Of a stretch of DNA of 64,000 nt, positions 1-8,286 are shown one piece after another (the stretch's first letter is position 1; every line of letters begins with the position of its first letter). The notes under the pieces were generated by a model, which did not search any database, had not been told where the DNA came from, and was given only the letters and a program-made list of their open reading frames with translations. The position numbers were made by a program, and so were the translations under genes. Source of the stretch: Nocardia mangyaensis (GTDB lineage Bacteria; Actinomycetota; Actinomycetes; Mycobacteriales; Mycobacteriaceae); the NCBI RefSeq assembly GCF_001886715.1, contig NZ_CP018082.1:3968001-4032000 (forward strand), given 5' to 3'.

Positions 1-35
1 CTGTGGAAGGCGCGTCGGGTATACCGTCCCGCGAT

Positions 36-1211
36 ATGGGATGGAGGCATCGATGGTTGCAGCCGTTGGTCGCGCTTGCCGCCACGGCGGCCGCCGGTGT
101 GGTGTCGATCGCCCCGGTGGCTGCGATGCCGCCGGTTGCTGCGGGTGAGCTCCTCGCCGAGGTCGCAATGCGTGCCGACCAACTGGTGGCGGGCGCGTCG
201 CGGGGCTGGTTCGTGAGCTACCGCACCAACGATGAACACGACCGACCAGCTGTATCGAACGGTCAGGTGTACCTCCCGCAGGGAACCCCGCCCGCCGGTG
301 GCTGGCCGGTCGTGTCGTGGGGCTATGGCACCGCCGGGGTCGGCGACGGCTGTGCCGCGTCGCAGCGGATGCAAGCCGACCAGCCACCGACTCTGGCAGT
401 GGCGCTGTCCCAGCCGATGATCAGCGGTTTCCTCTCCAGCGGCTACGCGGTCGTCGCCACCGACTACATAGGCTTGGGCACCGACGGCTCCCACCACTAC
501 CTCTCGGCGAAGGCTGAAGCCCATGCAGTCACCGATATCGTGCGAGCAGCCCGCGCAACGGGTGAGGCGGTGTCACGGAACTGGCTCAGCGCAGGTCACT
601 CCCAGGGTGGGCACGCGGCGCTGATGGCGAACCACCTCGCCGAGGCTTATGCCCCGGAGTTGGACCTGCACGGCACTGTCGCCATCGCACCCGCGTCGAA
701 CGCCGAACACGCTCTCAGTTTGCTGGGACCGTCGGTGCCCAATCCAGGTGGGCAACTCGACGGTATGTCCTCGTTGCTGACCTACATTCTCTACGGGCTG
801 CGCGCGTCTCGGCCCGACCTCGACGTCGACAGCTATCTGACCCGCTACGGCCGTGAGATCGTCGACAACGCCGAGTCCTTGTGTTCCAGTGAGCTTCGTG
901 AAAGTCTCACCGGCACAGGCCCGGGCACGTTGCTGGCGAAGCCAGTATTCGGTTCTCGGCTGGCTTCGGCACTGACCGAGTACATGCAGATCCCTACCTC
1001 GGGGTGGGCTCATCCGGTGTGGATCGTGCACGGAACCGCTGACCGGGTTGTTCCTCTGGCCTCGAGTGTCGCGTTGGCCGCGCAACTGCGTGGAGGAGGA
1101 GCCGACGTGGACTTGATCTCTTTTCCCGGAACCGGCCATTTCGATGTCATCGAGGTCGCGTTGAGACCCGCTCAGGAGCAGGCCCGGACTCTGCTGCCGC
1201 CCCGACCTTGA
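36..1211 (+). CDS. secreted LIP-family lipase/esterase
   Basis: Probable secreted lipase of the actinobacterial LIP family (alpha/beta-hydrolase fold, about 390 residues, normal family length). From the ATG at 36 a basic N-terminus (MGWRHRW) leads into a hydrophobic stretch ending SIAPVAA, a typical Sec signal peptide. The nucleophile elbow AGHSQGG lies near residue 189; the likely acid is in HGTADRVV and the catalytic His in GTGHFD near the C-terminus, so the triad looks complete. The frame is also open from a GTG at position 3, so the true start could be there or outside the window. A second member of the family lies at 16242-17555. The lipid substrate cannot be told from sequence. Confidence 0.85.
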   Translation: MGWRHRWLQPLVALAATAAAGVVSIAPVAAMPPVAAGELLAEVAMRADQLVAGASRGWFVSYRTNDEHDRPAVSNGQVYLPQGTPPAGGWPVVSWGYGTAGVGDGCAASQRMQADQPPTLAVALSQPMISGFLSSGYAVVATDYIGLGTDGSHHYLSAKAEAHAVTDIVRAARATGEAVSRNWLSAGHSQGGHAALMANHLAEAYAPELDLHGTVAIAPASNAEHALSLLGPSVPNPGGQLDGMSSLLTYILYGLRASRPDLDVDSYLTRYGREIVDNAESLCSSELRESLTGTGPGTLLAKPVFGSRLASALTEYMQIPTSGWAHPVWIVHGTADRVVPLASSVALAAQLRGGGADVDLISFPGTGHFDVIEVALRPAQEQARTLLPPRP

Positions 1212-1255
1212 CGGCTGCGACCAATCGCACTCAATTGCCGATGACAGCGTTGCTC

Positions 1256-1462
1256 TCAATCGGCATCGGTCACGTAGAAGAACGCATTCGGCCTACGAAT
1301 TTCGTGCGGCATGTCTTCATCCGGCCAGTCCTGTTCGGCACCGAAGTCGAGATGCCCGATCCCCACGCCCACAATCACACGCCACATTCGCGGCTGCAGT
1401 TTGCCGATCACCCGACATGGAAGGCTGTACGGCACTTCGGACAGGTGGACTACGTAACGCAT
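1256..1462 (-). CDS. possible small hypothetical protein (68 aa)
   Basis: Short reading frame starting with ATG at 1462. Third codon positions are mostly G/C, which fits real coding in this genome, and the translation looks globular, with a C-terminal half rich in W, D and aromatic residues. I do not recognise the family. It sits in a decayed stretch between the lipase and the HAD gene, so it may be an intact small gene or the C-terminal remnant of a longer one. No convincing ribosome binding site is visible. Confidence 0.4.
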   Translation of the reverse strand: MRYVVHLSEVPYSLPCRVIGKLQPRMWRVIVGVGIGHLDFGAEQDWPDEDMPHEIRRPNAFFYVTDAD

Positions 1463-1593
1463 TGCAATCAGGTCTCTCTCGCGGGCACGCCTGCCACAAA
1501 CTCTACCGCCAACGTGCTCCCACGCATCCGCTCATGCCGCGACTCGCGCGGTCGTCCGGCGTGACCGAGGCTCGGACCAACGCACGATCGTGC

Positions 1594-1800
1594 CTATGAT
1601 CGCGCCTGCTGTAGGGCTGGCGCGAGTACCTCGACGACATCGGCCAAGCCGACGAGTCGGGAACCTTCGAGCATGGACAGCCGTAGGCCCGGCGCAATCA
1701 ACGGCCAGAGATCAGGGCGCAGCGGGTGGAGTCGAACCATCGCCTCTTCGCCGAGTCCGAGTGTCCTGGTCGTTTCCAGTGTCAAAGGGGCGTCGTGACT
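1594..1800 (-). pseudogene. C-terminal remnant resembling an EF-Tu-like beta-barrel protein
   Basis: The last about 68 codons of a minus-strand frame read like real protein (VRLHPLRPDLWP, then MLEGSRLVGLADVVEVL, then stop). This pattern of RLHPL..., EG.R..G.A...EV resembles the last beta-strands of small proteins with an EF-Tu C-terminal-type fold. Upstream in the same frame the translation becomes arginine/serine-rich non-coding noise, and no start codon with a ribosome binding site precedes the good part. I read it as a truncated gene remnant. The family assignment is from memory of the motif pattern and is weak. Confidence 0.3.
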
Positions 1801-2104
1801 ATTTGGATGGATGTCTGATGGGCACGCCCAGTGCGCTCGATAGCCGGAGTGGATCGGGGTGTGACGACCACCTTGTTCTGTGGTCAGGAGCCGCAACCGT
1901 GCACGGATGTATCCGCGGGCGGGTTCAGTTGCGGTCCAGTGGTCGTGCCCGTTGCCATGAACCATGATGGATATTCTGCCGTCCGCCACTGATTGCGTGC
2001 ATCCGGTAGTGCCGCGACCCGCGCGACCCAGAGAGCCGCGGTACCAGCCGCGAACGCGCTCAACTGCCGATGTGCGCGCGCCTGTGGTGGTCCGGGATAC
2101 GCGG

Positions 2105-2362
2105 CTAAGGCAGTGTGAGCGCCCGATACACACCGACTACAGTTGCCGCTCCGATGATTTCGCCACGGTCGATCATCTGTACAGCCTCATCATGGGGCAC
2201 CCACCGAATTGCCTCGGCCGCATTGATGTCCGGGCGTGTGTCCGTGAGGTCGGCACCGCGAGCGAGATACACCTCCTGCGGCTGGTCAAGAGTGCCGATC
2301 GCGGGGTACCGGTTCTCGTCAAGCACGCGTTCACCGAGGATTGCCCACTGAGTATCGCTCAT
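2105..2362 (-). pseudogene. Nudix hydrolase remnant lacking the Nudix box
   Basis: Reading from the ATG at 2362, the first about 20 residues (MSDTQWAILGERVLDENRYP) look like the N-terminus of an ADP-ribose-pyrophosphatase-type Nudix protein. The next part (QEVYLARGADL, AAEAIRWVPHDEAVQMI, GEIIGAATVVGVY) matches the region after the Nudix box in the same family. The intervening 60-70 residues with the catalytic GX5EX7REUXEEXGU box are absent, so an in-frame deletion has fused head to tail. The 86-residue product cannot be a working hydrolase. It lies in the same decay patch as the remnant at 1594-1800. No ribosome binding site is obvious. Confidence 0.65.
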
Positions 2363-2670
2363 ACCGCTGACGGTAGTGGAATGCATTGGCGGAACAATTG
2401 CCGAGTTCGGCGGCTTCGTCGGCCCTCGCCAGGCGTTATGGGACGGAGAGCATACGCACAACTTCCTGAAGTGAGAGCGCCTTGGTACATATGGCTCGAG
2501 CAGGCCATGACAGCACGGTGTCGGTGAGTGCTCTGCTCAATCCACCGCCCGCGGCCCAGGAGGAAGGACTGGCACCCACCGTGTGCCCACGCTCCCAACA
2601 GCACTCCGGGCACTTCATGATCGCCGACCCGTGACCGTGCTCGAGTTGGCGGCGGATTCACCGCGGTTCG
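2363..2670. other. non-coding or decayed stretch
   Basis: No gene I can support. A 60-residue minus-strand frame at 2436-2618 starts MKCPECCWERGH, with a Cys-rich head that may be a leftover of a zinc-ribbon-like protein, but the rest has no family character. The stretch separates the Nudix remnant from the end of the importer operon. Confidence 0.4.
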
Positions 2671-3330
2671 TCAGCGACGTGCCGCGCTGTCACCGACCAG
2701 CGCACGCAAACCGTCCACGTCGACCTGTTCGAGACTCGGCAATACCACCCGGCCCGGTGCTCGCGGTATCGGCAGCATCGACGGGACCGCGAGCACCGGG
2801 CAGCCCGCGGCTTCGGCGGAGGCGAGCCCGGTGGGGGAATCCTCCACCGCGACACAGACATCGGCGCTGTACCCGAGCTGGTCGAGCGCGGCGAGGTAGG
2901 GGTCGGGGTGCGGTTTGGTGCGGACGGTGTCATCGGCGGTGACGGTCACCGCGAATCGGTCGGCGCCCACGGTGCGCAGCACTTCGGTGACCACCGAGCG
3001 GGGTGAGGCGGTCACCAGCGCGAGCGGGATCGCCGCGCGAGCCAGCCGGTCCAGGAGCCGGACAGCACCGGGGCGAAACGACACTCCGGCACCGACGGCG
3101 ACCCGGAAGTCCTCGTCGAGGCGCACCGCCAGCGCCGCGGACCCCGCGGTGCTCACCGAGGCCAGGTAGCGCGCGGTGTCGGCGACCGCGGCTCCCGTGA
3201 CGTGGGCGGCGTCGGCGGAGGTGAGCGGGTATCCCTCGGTCGCGGCGATCCGCTCCACGGTCGTCCACCACACGGCTTCGGTGTCGACGAGAGTGCCGTC
3301 CATGTCGAACAGCACGGCGCGCAACGTCAC
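2671..3330 (-). CDS. HAD-superfamily phosphatase of the importer operon
   Basis: HAD hydrolase of the beta-phosphoglucomutase/phosphoglycolate-phosphatase type, 219 residues. Motif I is FDMDGTLVDTE at residues 7-17, motif II lies in VTASPRSV, motif III is the Lys of TKPHPDPYL and motif IV is VEDSPTG, so all catalytic residues are present, with a helical cap after motif I. The GTG start overlaps the ATPase stop (GTGA), making it the last gene of a tightly coupled five-gene operon. Its presence suggests that the imported compound is, or becomes, a phosphate ester that is dephosphorylated inside the cell. It lacks the features I would expect of phosphonoacetaldehyde hydrolase PhnX, so I do not assign it that role. 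Confidence 0.85.
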   Translation of the reverse strand: MTLRAVLFDMDGTLVDTEAVWWTTVERIAATEGYPLTSADAAHVTGAAVADTARYLASVSTAGSAALAVRLDEDFRVAVGAGVSFRPGAVRLLDRLARAAIPLALVTASPRSVVTEVLRTVGADRFAVTVTADDTVRTKPHPDPYLAALDQLGYSADVCVAVEDSPTGLASAEAAGCPVLAVPSMLPIPRAPGRVVLPSLEQVDVDGLRALVGDSAARR

Positions 3331-4370
3331 CGGCTCGCCACCAGGACCGGGCGTTCCCGCAACCGCACCGAGGCCGCGTCGCCCAGGCCGAGGCCCGTGG
3401 CGTCGTGGGTGGCCAGATCGGCCTTGACGCCGGTGCCGTCGGGCAGGGTCACTTCGACCCTGGTCACCGCGCCGAGGAACGACGTGGCCACGATCCGCGC
3501 CGTGCCCGCCGGCGTCACGATCAGGTCTTCGGGCCGGACCAGCACATCGACGGTGGCACCGGTGGGCACGCTCCCGCGCACCGGCAGGCTCTGGCCGAGC
3601 ACGTCGACCTTGTGGTCGACGAGTTCGCCGGGAATCCGGTTCATCGTGCCGACGAATTCGGCGACGAACGCGGTGGACGGCGAACCGTACAGCTGCGCAG
3701 GCGAGGCACATTGTTCGATCCGGCCGTCCCGCATCACCGCCACCCGATCCGACATCGACAGCGCTTCTTCCTGATCGTGGGTCACGAACAAGGTGGTGAT
3801 GCCGAGTGAGAGCTGCAGGCGGCGGATCTCCTCACGCAGCGACAACCGGACCTTGGCGTCCAGGGCCGACAACGGTTCGTCCAACAGCAGAACCCGCGGT
3901 TGCCGGGCCAGCGCCCGCGCCAGGGCGACGCGCTGCTGCTGCCCACCCGACATCTGGTGCGGGTACCGGTCCGCGAGGTGCGCCAACCCGACAAGTTCGA
4001 GCAATTCGGCTGCCCGAGTGCGCCGTTCGCGGGTGCCGACCCGGCGCATCCGCAGCCCGAACGACACATTGTCGGCCGCGTTCAGGTTCGGGAACAGACT
4101 GTAGGACTGGAACACCATGCCGGCGTCGCGCCGGTTGGCCGGGATCGCGGTGATGTCGCTGCCGTCGAGGAGCACCGCACCGGAGTCCGGGTGCTCGAAT
4201 CCGGCGACACATCGCAAGGCGGTGGTCTTACCGCAGCCCGACGGACCGAGCAGGGCCATCAGCTCGCCCGGCTCGATCGTCAGATCCAGGCCGTCGAGCG
4301 CGACGACATCACCGTAAGCCCGACGCAGGCCCCTGAATTCGATACGGGCCGGGGTGATCGTGGTTGTCAT
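3327..4370 (-). CDS. ABC transporter ATP-binding protein (PotA/FbpC type)
   Basis: Importer ATPase of 347 residues. Walker A is GPSGCGKTT near residue 43, the signature is MSGGQQQR, Walker B is LLLDEPLSALD and the switch His is in FVTHDQ. After the nucleotide-binding domain there is a C-terminal TOBE-like extension of about 100 residues, as in spermidine/putrescine, iron(III) and 2-aminoethylphosphonate importers. The ATG overlaps the stop of the upstream permease by 4 nt (ATGA) and its stop overlaps the HAD start. A longer open frame upstream of 4370 is the shadow of the permease. The substrate is unknown; the HAD phosphatase partner favours an organophosphate-like compound, but this is inference. 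Confidence 0.9.
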   Translation of the reverse strand: MTTTITPARIEFRGLRRAYGDVVALDGLDLTIEPGELMALLGPSGCGKTTALRCVAGFEHPDSGAVLLDGSDITAIPANRRDAGMVFQSYSLFPNLNAADNVSFGLRMRRVGTRERRTRAAELLELVGLAHLADRYPHQMSGGQQQRVALARALARQPRVLLLDEPLSALDAKVRLSLREEIRRLQLSLGITTLFVTHDQEEALSMSDRVAVMRDGRIEQCASPAQLYGSPSTAFVAEFVGTMNRIPGELVDHKVDVLGQSLPVRGSVPTGATVDVLVRPEDLIVTPAGTARIVATSFLGAVTRVEVTLPDGTGVKADLATHDATGLGLGDAASVRLRERPVLVASR

Positions 4371-5206
4371 GCCATGTCCTTTCGGCGCGCGCCGGCTGTC
4401 GACAGGGCGAGCAGCAGCAGCCAGGTGAGCGCCAAGCTGAAGATCGAGATCGCCACCGACAGTTGTGGATCGACGCCGGAACGCCAGACGATCCACACCG
4501 GGAACGTCTCGTAGTTGAGTAGTGCCGCGACCGTGTACTCGCCGAGTACCAGCGCGAGGGTGAGGAAGCAGGCGCTGGCCAGTGCCGAGCGCAGATTGGG
4601 CATCAGCACGGTGAGGAAGACCTGGGGCCAGCTCGCGCCCAGATTGCGGGAGGCCTCGACCAGGGTCCGCACATCCATCGTCCGCAACCCGGCGTCGAGC
4701 GCGCGGTAGACGAACGGCAGCGCCAGCACCGTGTAGGCCAGGACCAGCACCACCGGAAACGACGGGTCCTGCACGGCGATGAACGTGCCGTAGAGCGGGG
4801 TGGCCGACAGCGGCTCCTGCCAGGTCAGGGTCCGCTTGATCCCGGCGACGAAGGTGATCGGCGGCACCACCAGCGGCAGCATGCACAGCACCTCGAGCAC
4901 CGGGCGCAGCCGGGGCGCCCACAGCCGGATGGCGACCATCGCGGGCAGTGTCAGCGCCAGCACGATCACGATCGTCGCCGCGGCCAGGGTGAGCGAAAGG
5001 CCGAGGCTCGCACCGATTCCGTCGGCGGACAGGATGCGTCCGTAGGCGCTGGGATTCCACCCGCTGTCCGGACCGTCGCCGGGGACCAGGACAGTGAACA
5101 GGAAGGAGGCCACCATGGGGACCCCGAAATACAGGGCACCCGCCAGCAGCACGAAATGCCGCGAATTCAGGCGCGCGGGCCGGCGCGCCGTGCTCACGCC
5201 AGCCAT
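4367..5206 (-). CDS. ABC transporter permease (second)
   Basis: Inner-membrane permease of the BPD_transp_1 family, 279 residues with six predicted membrane segments. The coupling-helix (EAA) region is VEASRNLGASWPQVF. The start is the ATG at 5206 (MAGVSTARR), preceded by a strong GGAGGAG box and overlapping the end of the first permease by 13 nt; the frame upstream of it is Arg-rich shadow sequence. It pairs with the permease at 5194-6087 to form the heterodimeric channel. Confidence 0.9.
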   Translation of the reverse strand: MAGVSTARRPARLNSRHFVLLAGALYFGVPMVASFLFTVLVPGDGPDSGWNPSAYGRILSADGIGASLGLSLTLAAATIVIVLALTLPAMVAIRLWAPRLRPVLEVLCMLPLVVPPITFVAGIKRTLTWQEPLSATPLYGTFIAVQDPSFPVVLVLAYTVLALPFVYRALDAGLRTMDVRTLVEASRNLGASWPQVFLTVLMPNLRSALASACFLTLALVLGEYTVAALLNYETFPVWIVWRSGVDPQLSVAISIFSLALTWLLLLALSTAGARRKDMA

Positions 5207-6087
5207 CGGGCGCTCCTCCGTTGCAGGGGTAGATAGATCGCCATCACCAGGGCGACGACCAGGATCATGTCCAGGCTCATCGCGAAGGCCACGTTCTCCT
5301 GCCCGACCATCACATCGCCACCGAGCGCGGCGGCGATCTTCAAGGTGATCAGCGGGACCGTGCTCCCGGTGCCGAGCATGGCCGCGGCGGTCGCGTGTGC
5401 GGCGAAGGCGGCGCCGAACAGCAGCACACCGCCGCCGAGCAGCGACGGCATCAGGACCGGAATGCCCACGTGACGCCAGAACTGCCAGGTGGAGGCACCG
5501 TTGTTCTGCGCGGCCTCGCGCCACTGCGGGCGCAGCCCGTCCAGGGCGGGGACAATGGTGATGACCATCAGCGGAATCGCGAAGTACAGATAGGCCATGG
5601 TGAGACCGGTGAAGCTGTACAGGCTCCAGCCGTGATCGGTCAGGTTGAACAGATCGGTGATCATGCCCGCGTTGCCGAGGGTGGCCACCCAGGTGAAAGC
5701 CAGTGGCACGCCGCCGAAGTTGGCCAGCACACCGGAGGCGGTGAGCACCGGTTCACGCAACCGTCGCGAGCCCGAGGCCACCACGGCGTAGGCGAGCAGG
5801 GTGCCGAAGACGACGCCGAGGAACGCCACGATCGCCGACAGTTCGATGCTCGACTGCAACGCGTTGCGGTAGGGCCCCTGCAGTGAGGCGGTCAGGTTCG
5901 CGATGCCGAAGGAGGTCGCCAGGGTGTCAGGGTCTTTCACCTGCAGCGCGGCATAGCCGATGGCCACCAGGGGCAGTCCGAAGGCGAACCCGATGAAGGC
6001 GAAAAGGGGAATCGTGGCCAGCCCACCCCGGCCGCGGCGCGTGCGCGCGGCGGACGGGGTGGGCCGGCTGTCGTGGACGGTCGACAT
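5194..6087 (-). CDS. ABC transporter permease (first)
   Basis: Membrane permease of 297 residues with an Arg-rich cytoplasmic N-terminus and six hydrophobic segments. The EAA loop is REAAQNNGASTWQFW. The ATG at 6087 shares one base with the stop of the binding-protein gene (TGATG), so I prefer it to the ATG seven codons upstream. It belongs to the same Fe3+/polyamine/2-aminoethylphosphonate-type importer class as its neighbours. Confidence 0.9.
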   Translation of the reverse strand: MSTVHDSRPTPSAARTRRGRGGLATIPLFAFIGFAFGLPLVAIGYAALQVKDPDTLATSFGIANLTASLQGPYRNALQSSIELSAIVAFLGVVFGTLLAYAVVASGSRRLREPVLTASGVLANFGGVPLAFTWVATLGNAGMITDLFNLTDHGWSLYSFTGLTMAYLYFAIPLMVITIVPALDGLRPQWREAAQNNGASTWQFWRHVGIPVLMPSLLGGGVLLFGAAFAAHATAAAMLGTGSTVPLITLKIAAALGGDVMVGQENVAFAMSLDMILVVALVMAIYLPLQRRSARWLA

Positions 6088-7226
6088 CAGGAAACGGCGG
6101 CGTCCCATGATTCGGACAGGGTCGCCTTCGCCGCCTTCACCTGGGCGTCGGTCGGGAACTCCGGTTCACCGTCGACCTCGGGCAGTTTGGCGGCCAGCGC
6201 GGCGTCGACCGTGCCGTCGGCGCTCATCGCGGGCAGCAGGACCGGCCGGGCGTAGCCCTTCAGCCACAGGTTCTGGCCTTCGGGGCTGTAGAGGAATTCC
6301 TGCCACAGGCGTGCGGCCGCCGGGTGCGGCGCGTCCTTGTTGATGGCCTGGGCGTAGTAGCTGGCGAATTGCGCGTCCGAGGGCACGATGACCTTGAAGT
6401 CGACGCCCTTGTCGGCGAACTGCTCGGCGTAACCGGCGTTGAGGTAGTCCCAGTCGATGGTGATCGGGGTCTCGCCCTGCTGCACCGTGGCGGGGGTGGC
6501 CTCGACCGGGTTGAAGTTGCCGACCTTCTTCAGCTCACCGAAGAAGTTGATGCCGGGGGTGATGTCGTCGAACGAGCCACCCTGGGCCAGGGCCGCGGCG
6601 AACACGCCGGAGTAGGCCGAGCCGGACTTGTTCGGGTTGCCGTTGAGCGCGACCTTGCCCTTGTACTCGGGCTTCAGCAGATCAGCGAACGAGGTCGGGC
6701 AGACTTCGATGCGCTTGGCGTCGCAGCCGATCGAGATGTAGCCGCCGTAGTCGTTGACCCAGTCACCGTTGGCGGCCTTGAGCGAGTCCGGGATCTTGTC
6801 CCAGGTCGCCACCTTGTACGGCGCGAACAGGCCCTCCTGGGCACCGGAGAGCGCGTACGCGGCACCGATGTCGAGCACGTCGGGTGCGCGGTCCTGGCCC
6901 TTGCGGGTCTTGACCGCGTCGATCTCCTCCGAGGAGGACGCATCGGGGTTCTCGCTCTCCACCTCGATGCCGTACTTGGCCGAGAAGGTGTCGATGACCT
7001 CGCCATAGTTGGCCCAGTCCGGCGGCAGCGCGATGACGTGCAGCTTGCCTTCTTCCTTGGCCGCGGCGACCAGCCCGTCCATCCCGCCGAAGTCGGCGAT
7101 GGAGGTGGCGGTACCGGCGTCGACACCGGCAGCGGTGGTGTCCTCGTTCTTGGCGCCACAGCCCGTGAGGGCGGCGACGACGACTACCAGGCCGGTTGAA
7201 AGGCTGGCGATGCGCGTGGCTTTCAC
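6087..7226 (-). CDS. ABC transporter substrate-binding lipoprotein
   Basis: Extracellular solute-binding lipoprotein of the family-1/6 type (spermidine, iron(III), 2-aminoethylphosphonate class), 379 residues. The GTG at 7226 follows a GGGAGA ribosome binding site; the N-terminus KATRIASLSTG leads to a hydrophobic core and the lipobox LTGC. The mature part contains the bilobed binding-protein signatures KEEGKLHVIALPP and DVLDIGAAYAL. It is the first gene of the operon, so its promoter region carries the tandem operators for the divergent GntR protein. The ligand is not identifiable from sequence alone. Confidence 0.88.
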   Translation of the reverse strand: MKATRIASLSTGLVVVVAALTGCGAKNEDTTAAGVDAGTATSIADFGGMDGLVAAAKEEGKLHVIALPPDWANYGEVIDTFSAKYGIEVESENPDASSSEEIDAVKTRKGQDRAPDVLDIGAAYALSGAQEGLFAPYKVATWDKIPDSLKAANGDWVNDYGGYISIGCDAKRIEVCPTSFADLLKPEYKGKVALNGNPNKSGSAYSGVFAAALAQGGSFDDITPGINFFGELKKVGNFNPVEATPATVQQGETPITIDWDYLNAGYAEQFADKGVDFKVIVPSDAQFASYYAQAINKDAPHPAAARLWQEFLYSPEGQNLWLKGYARPVLLPAMSADGTVDAALAAKLPEVDGEPEFPTDAQVKAAKATLSESWDAAVS

Positions 7227-7260
7227 ACTGTCTCCCGTGTGGGGTTGGATACTCGACAAA

Positions 7261-7292
7261 CTTGTCCAGACAAGAACACTTGTCTAGACAAG
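7261..7292. promoter_or_regulatory. tandem GntR-type operators
   Basis: Two dyads lie 18 bp apart centre to centre: CTTGTCCAGACAAG at 7261-7274, one mismatch from a perfect palindrome, and CTTGTCTAGACAAG at 7279-7292, a perfect 14-bp palindrome. The core TCTAGA flanked by TTG/CAA fits HutC/UTRA-subfamily GntR sites (GT.TA.AC-like cores). They lie between the binding-protein start (7226) and the divergent GntR gene (7460), so the regulator probably controls the importer and perhaps itself. Confidence 0.75.
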
Positions 7293-7459
7293 CGAGGCAG
7301 AGTTTGCCAGCTTCTCGCGCTCGCCGAGTAAACCCCGAGTTGCCGTTGTGCGAACTTCTCACCGGTGAAATCGGTGCTTCTCGTGGCGAACTAGCATGGT
7401 GTTCCGACCGCCGCGCCACCGCGTGGCTGTGCACAACGCCCGCGCTGAAGGAGCCACTA

Positions 7460-8215
7460 TTGCCTGCCCGCTACGCCGAGATCGCGCGGGTTCTTCGCGA
7501 AGGCATCATGAGTGCGACCTATCCCGTCGGCGCGCACCTGCCCTCCGAACCCGAACTGATGCGCACCTTCGGCGCCGCCCGTGGCACTGTTCGCCAAGCC
7601 GTGACGCTGCTGGCCGCCGAAGGGCTGATCGGCGTGCGGCAGGGGGCGCGACGCGTCGTGCTCCGCAACGAACGCAGCCAATCCTTCGCGGAACTACACA
7701 GTTTCGCGCAGTGGGCACACCTGCACGGCTACGAGATCGCCAGCCGGGTGCACAGCCAGCTTCGCAGGCCCGCCACCGAGGTGGACTGTCGCAAGCTCAA
7801 TCTCCCCGCCGACGCGCAGGTGCTCGACGTCCTTCGAGTGCGCTCCCTCGACGGCGAACCCGTCCTGCTCGAGCGCACGGTGTACCCGCCGTTCCTCGCC
7901 GACGAGATCGAGCAGTTGCCCGCCGACTGCGTGTCGGTGACCGAGAGCCTGCGCGCGCGCGTCGGCACCATCTTCGCCTACGGCGAGCACCTGATCGACG
8001 CGGTCGCGGCCGGCTCGACCGATGCCCGGCTGCTCGGGGTGCGGCGCGGCAGCCCACTGCTACGCCAGCGCCGCACCACGACCACCCCCGACGGCACGCC
8101 CGCCGAATACTCCGACGACCGCTACCGCCCGGACAGCGTCACCTTCAGCATTCGCAACTCGGTGGGCGAGAACCCCCTGCACCGCCTCCCGTTGACGCCC
8201 GGCACACCACGCTGA
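7460..8215 (+). CDS. GntR family regulator with UTRA domain
   Basis: Transcriptional regulator of 251 residues. An N-terminal winged helix (YAEIARVLREGIM, LPSEPELMRTFGAARGTVRQ) is followed by a UTRA effector-binding domain from about residue 85 to the end. I choose the TTG at 7460 because GAAGGAG sits 7-8 nt upstream; the longer open frame from 7196 runs through the operator region. The gene is divergent from the ABC importer and is the obvious ligand-responsive repressor for it, acting through the paired dyads at 7261-7292. Confidence 0.88.
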   Translation: MPARYAEIARVLREGIMSATYPVGAHLPSEPELMRTFGAARGTVRQAVTLLAAEGLIGVRQGARRVVLRNERSQSFAELHSFAQWAHLHGYEIASRVHSQLRRPATEVDCRKLNLPADAQVLDVLRVRSLDGEPVLLERTVYPPFLADEIEQLPADCVSVTESLRARVGTIFAYGEHLIDAVAAGSTDARLLGVRRGSPLLRQRRTTTTPDGTPAEYSDDRYRPDSVTFSIRNSVGENPLHRLPLTPGTPR

Positions 8216-8286
8216 GCGCACCCGCCCGTCGAACGCACCCGCTCAGCGCGGTCGGCGAACTGCCTTGATGCTCGTGGTCATGGCGA

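Noticed and set aside
2671..3330. HAD gene as phosphonatase PhnX of a 2-aminoethylphosphonate pathway
   Set aside because: The protein has a generic phosphatase layout, and PhnW/PhnX partners are absent; the phosphonate assignment would rest on transporter class only.
4371..5060. N-terminal extension of the importer ATPase to 577 residues
   Set aside because: The extension reads the permease gene in another frame; the ATPase domain starts at the ATG at 4370 with an ATGA overlap.
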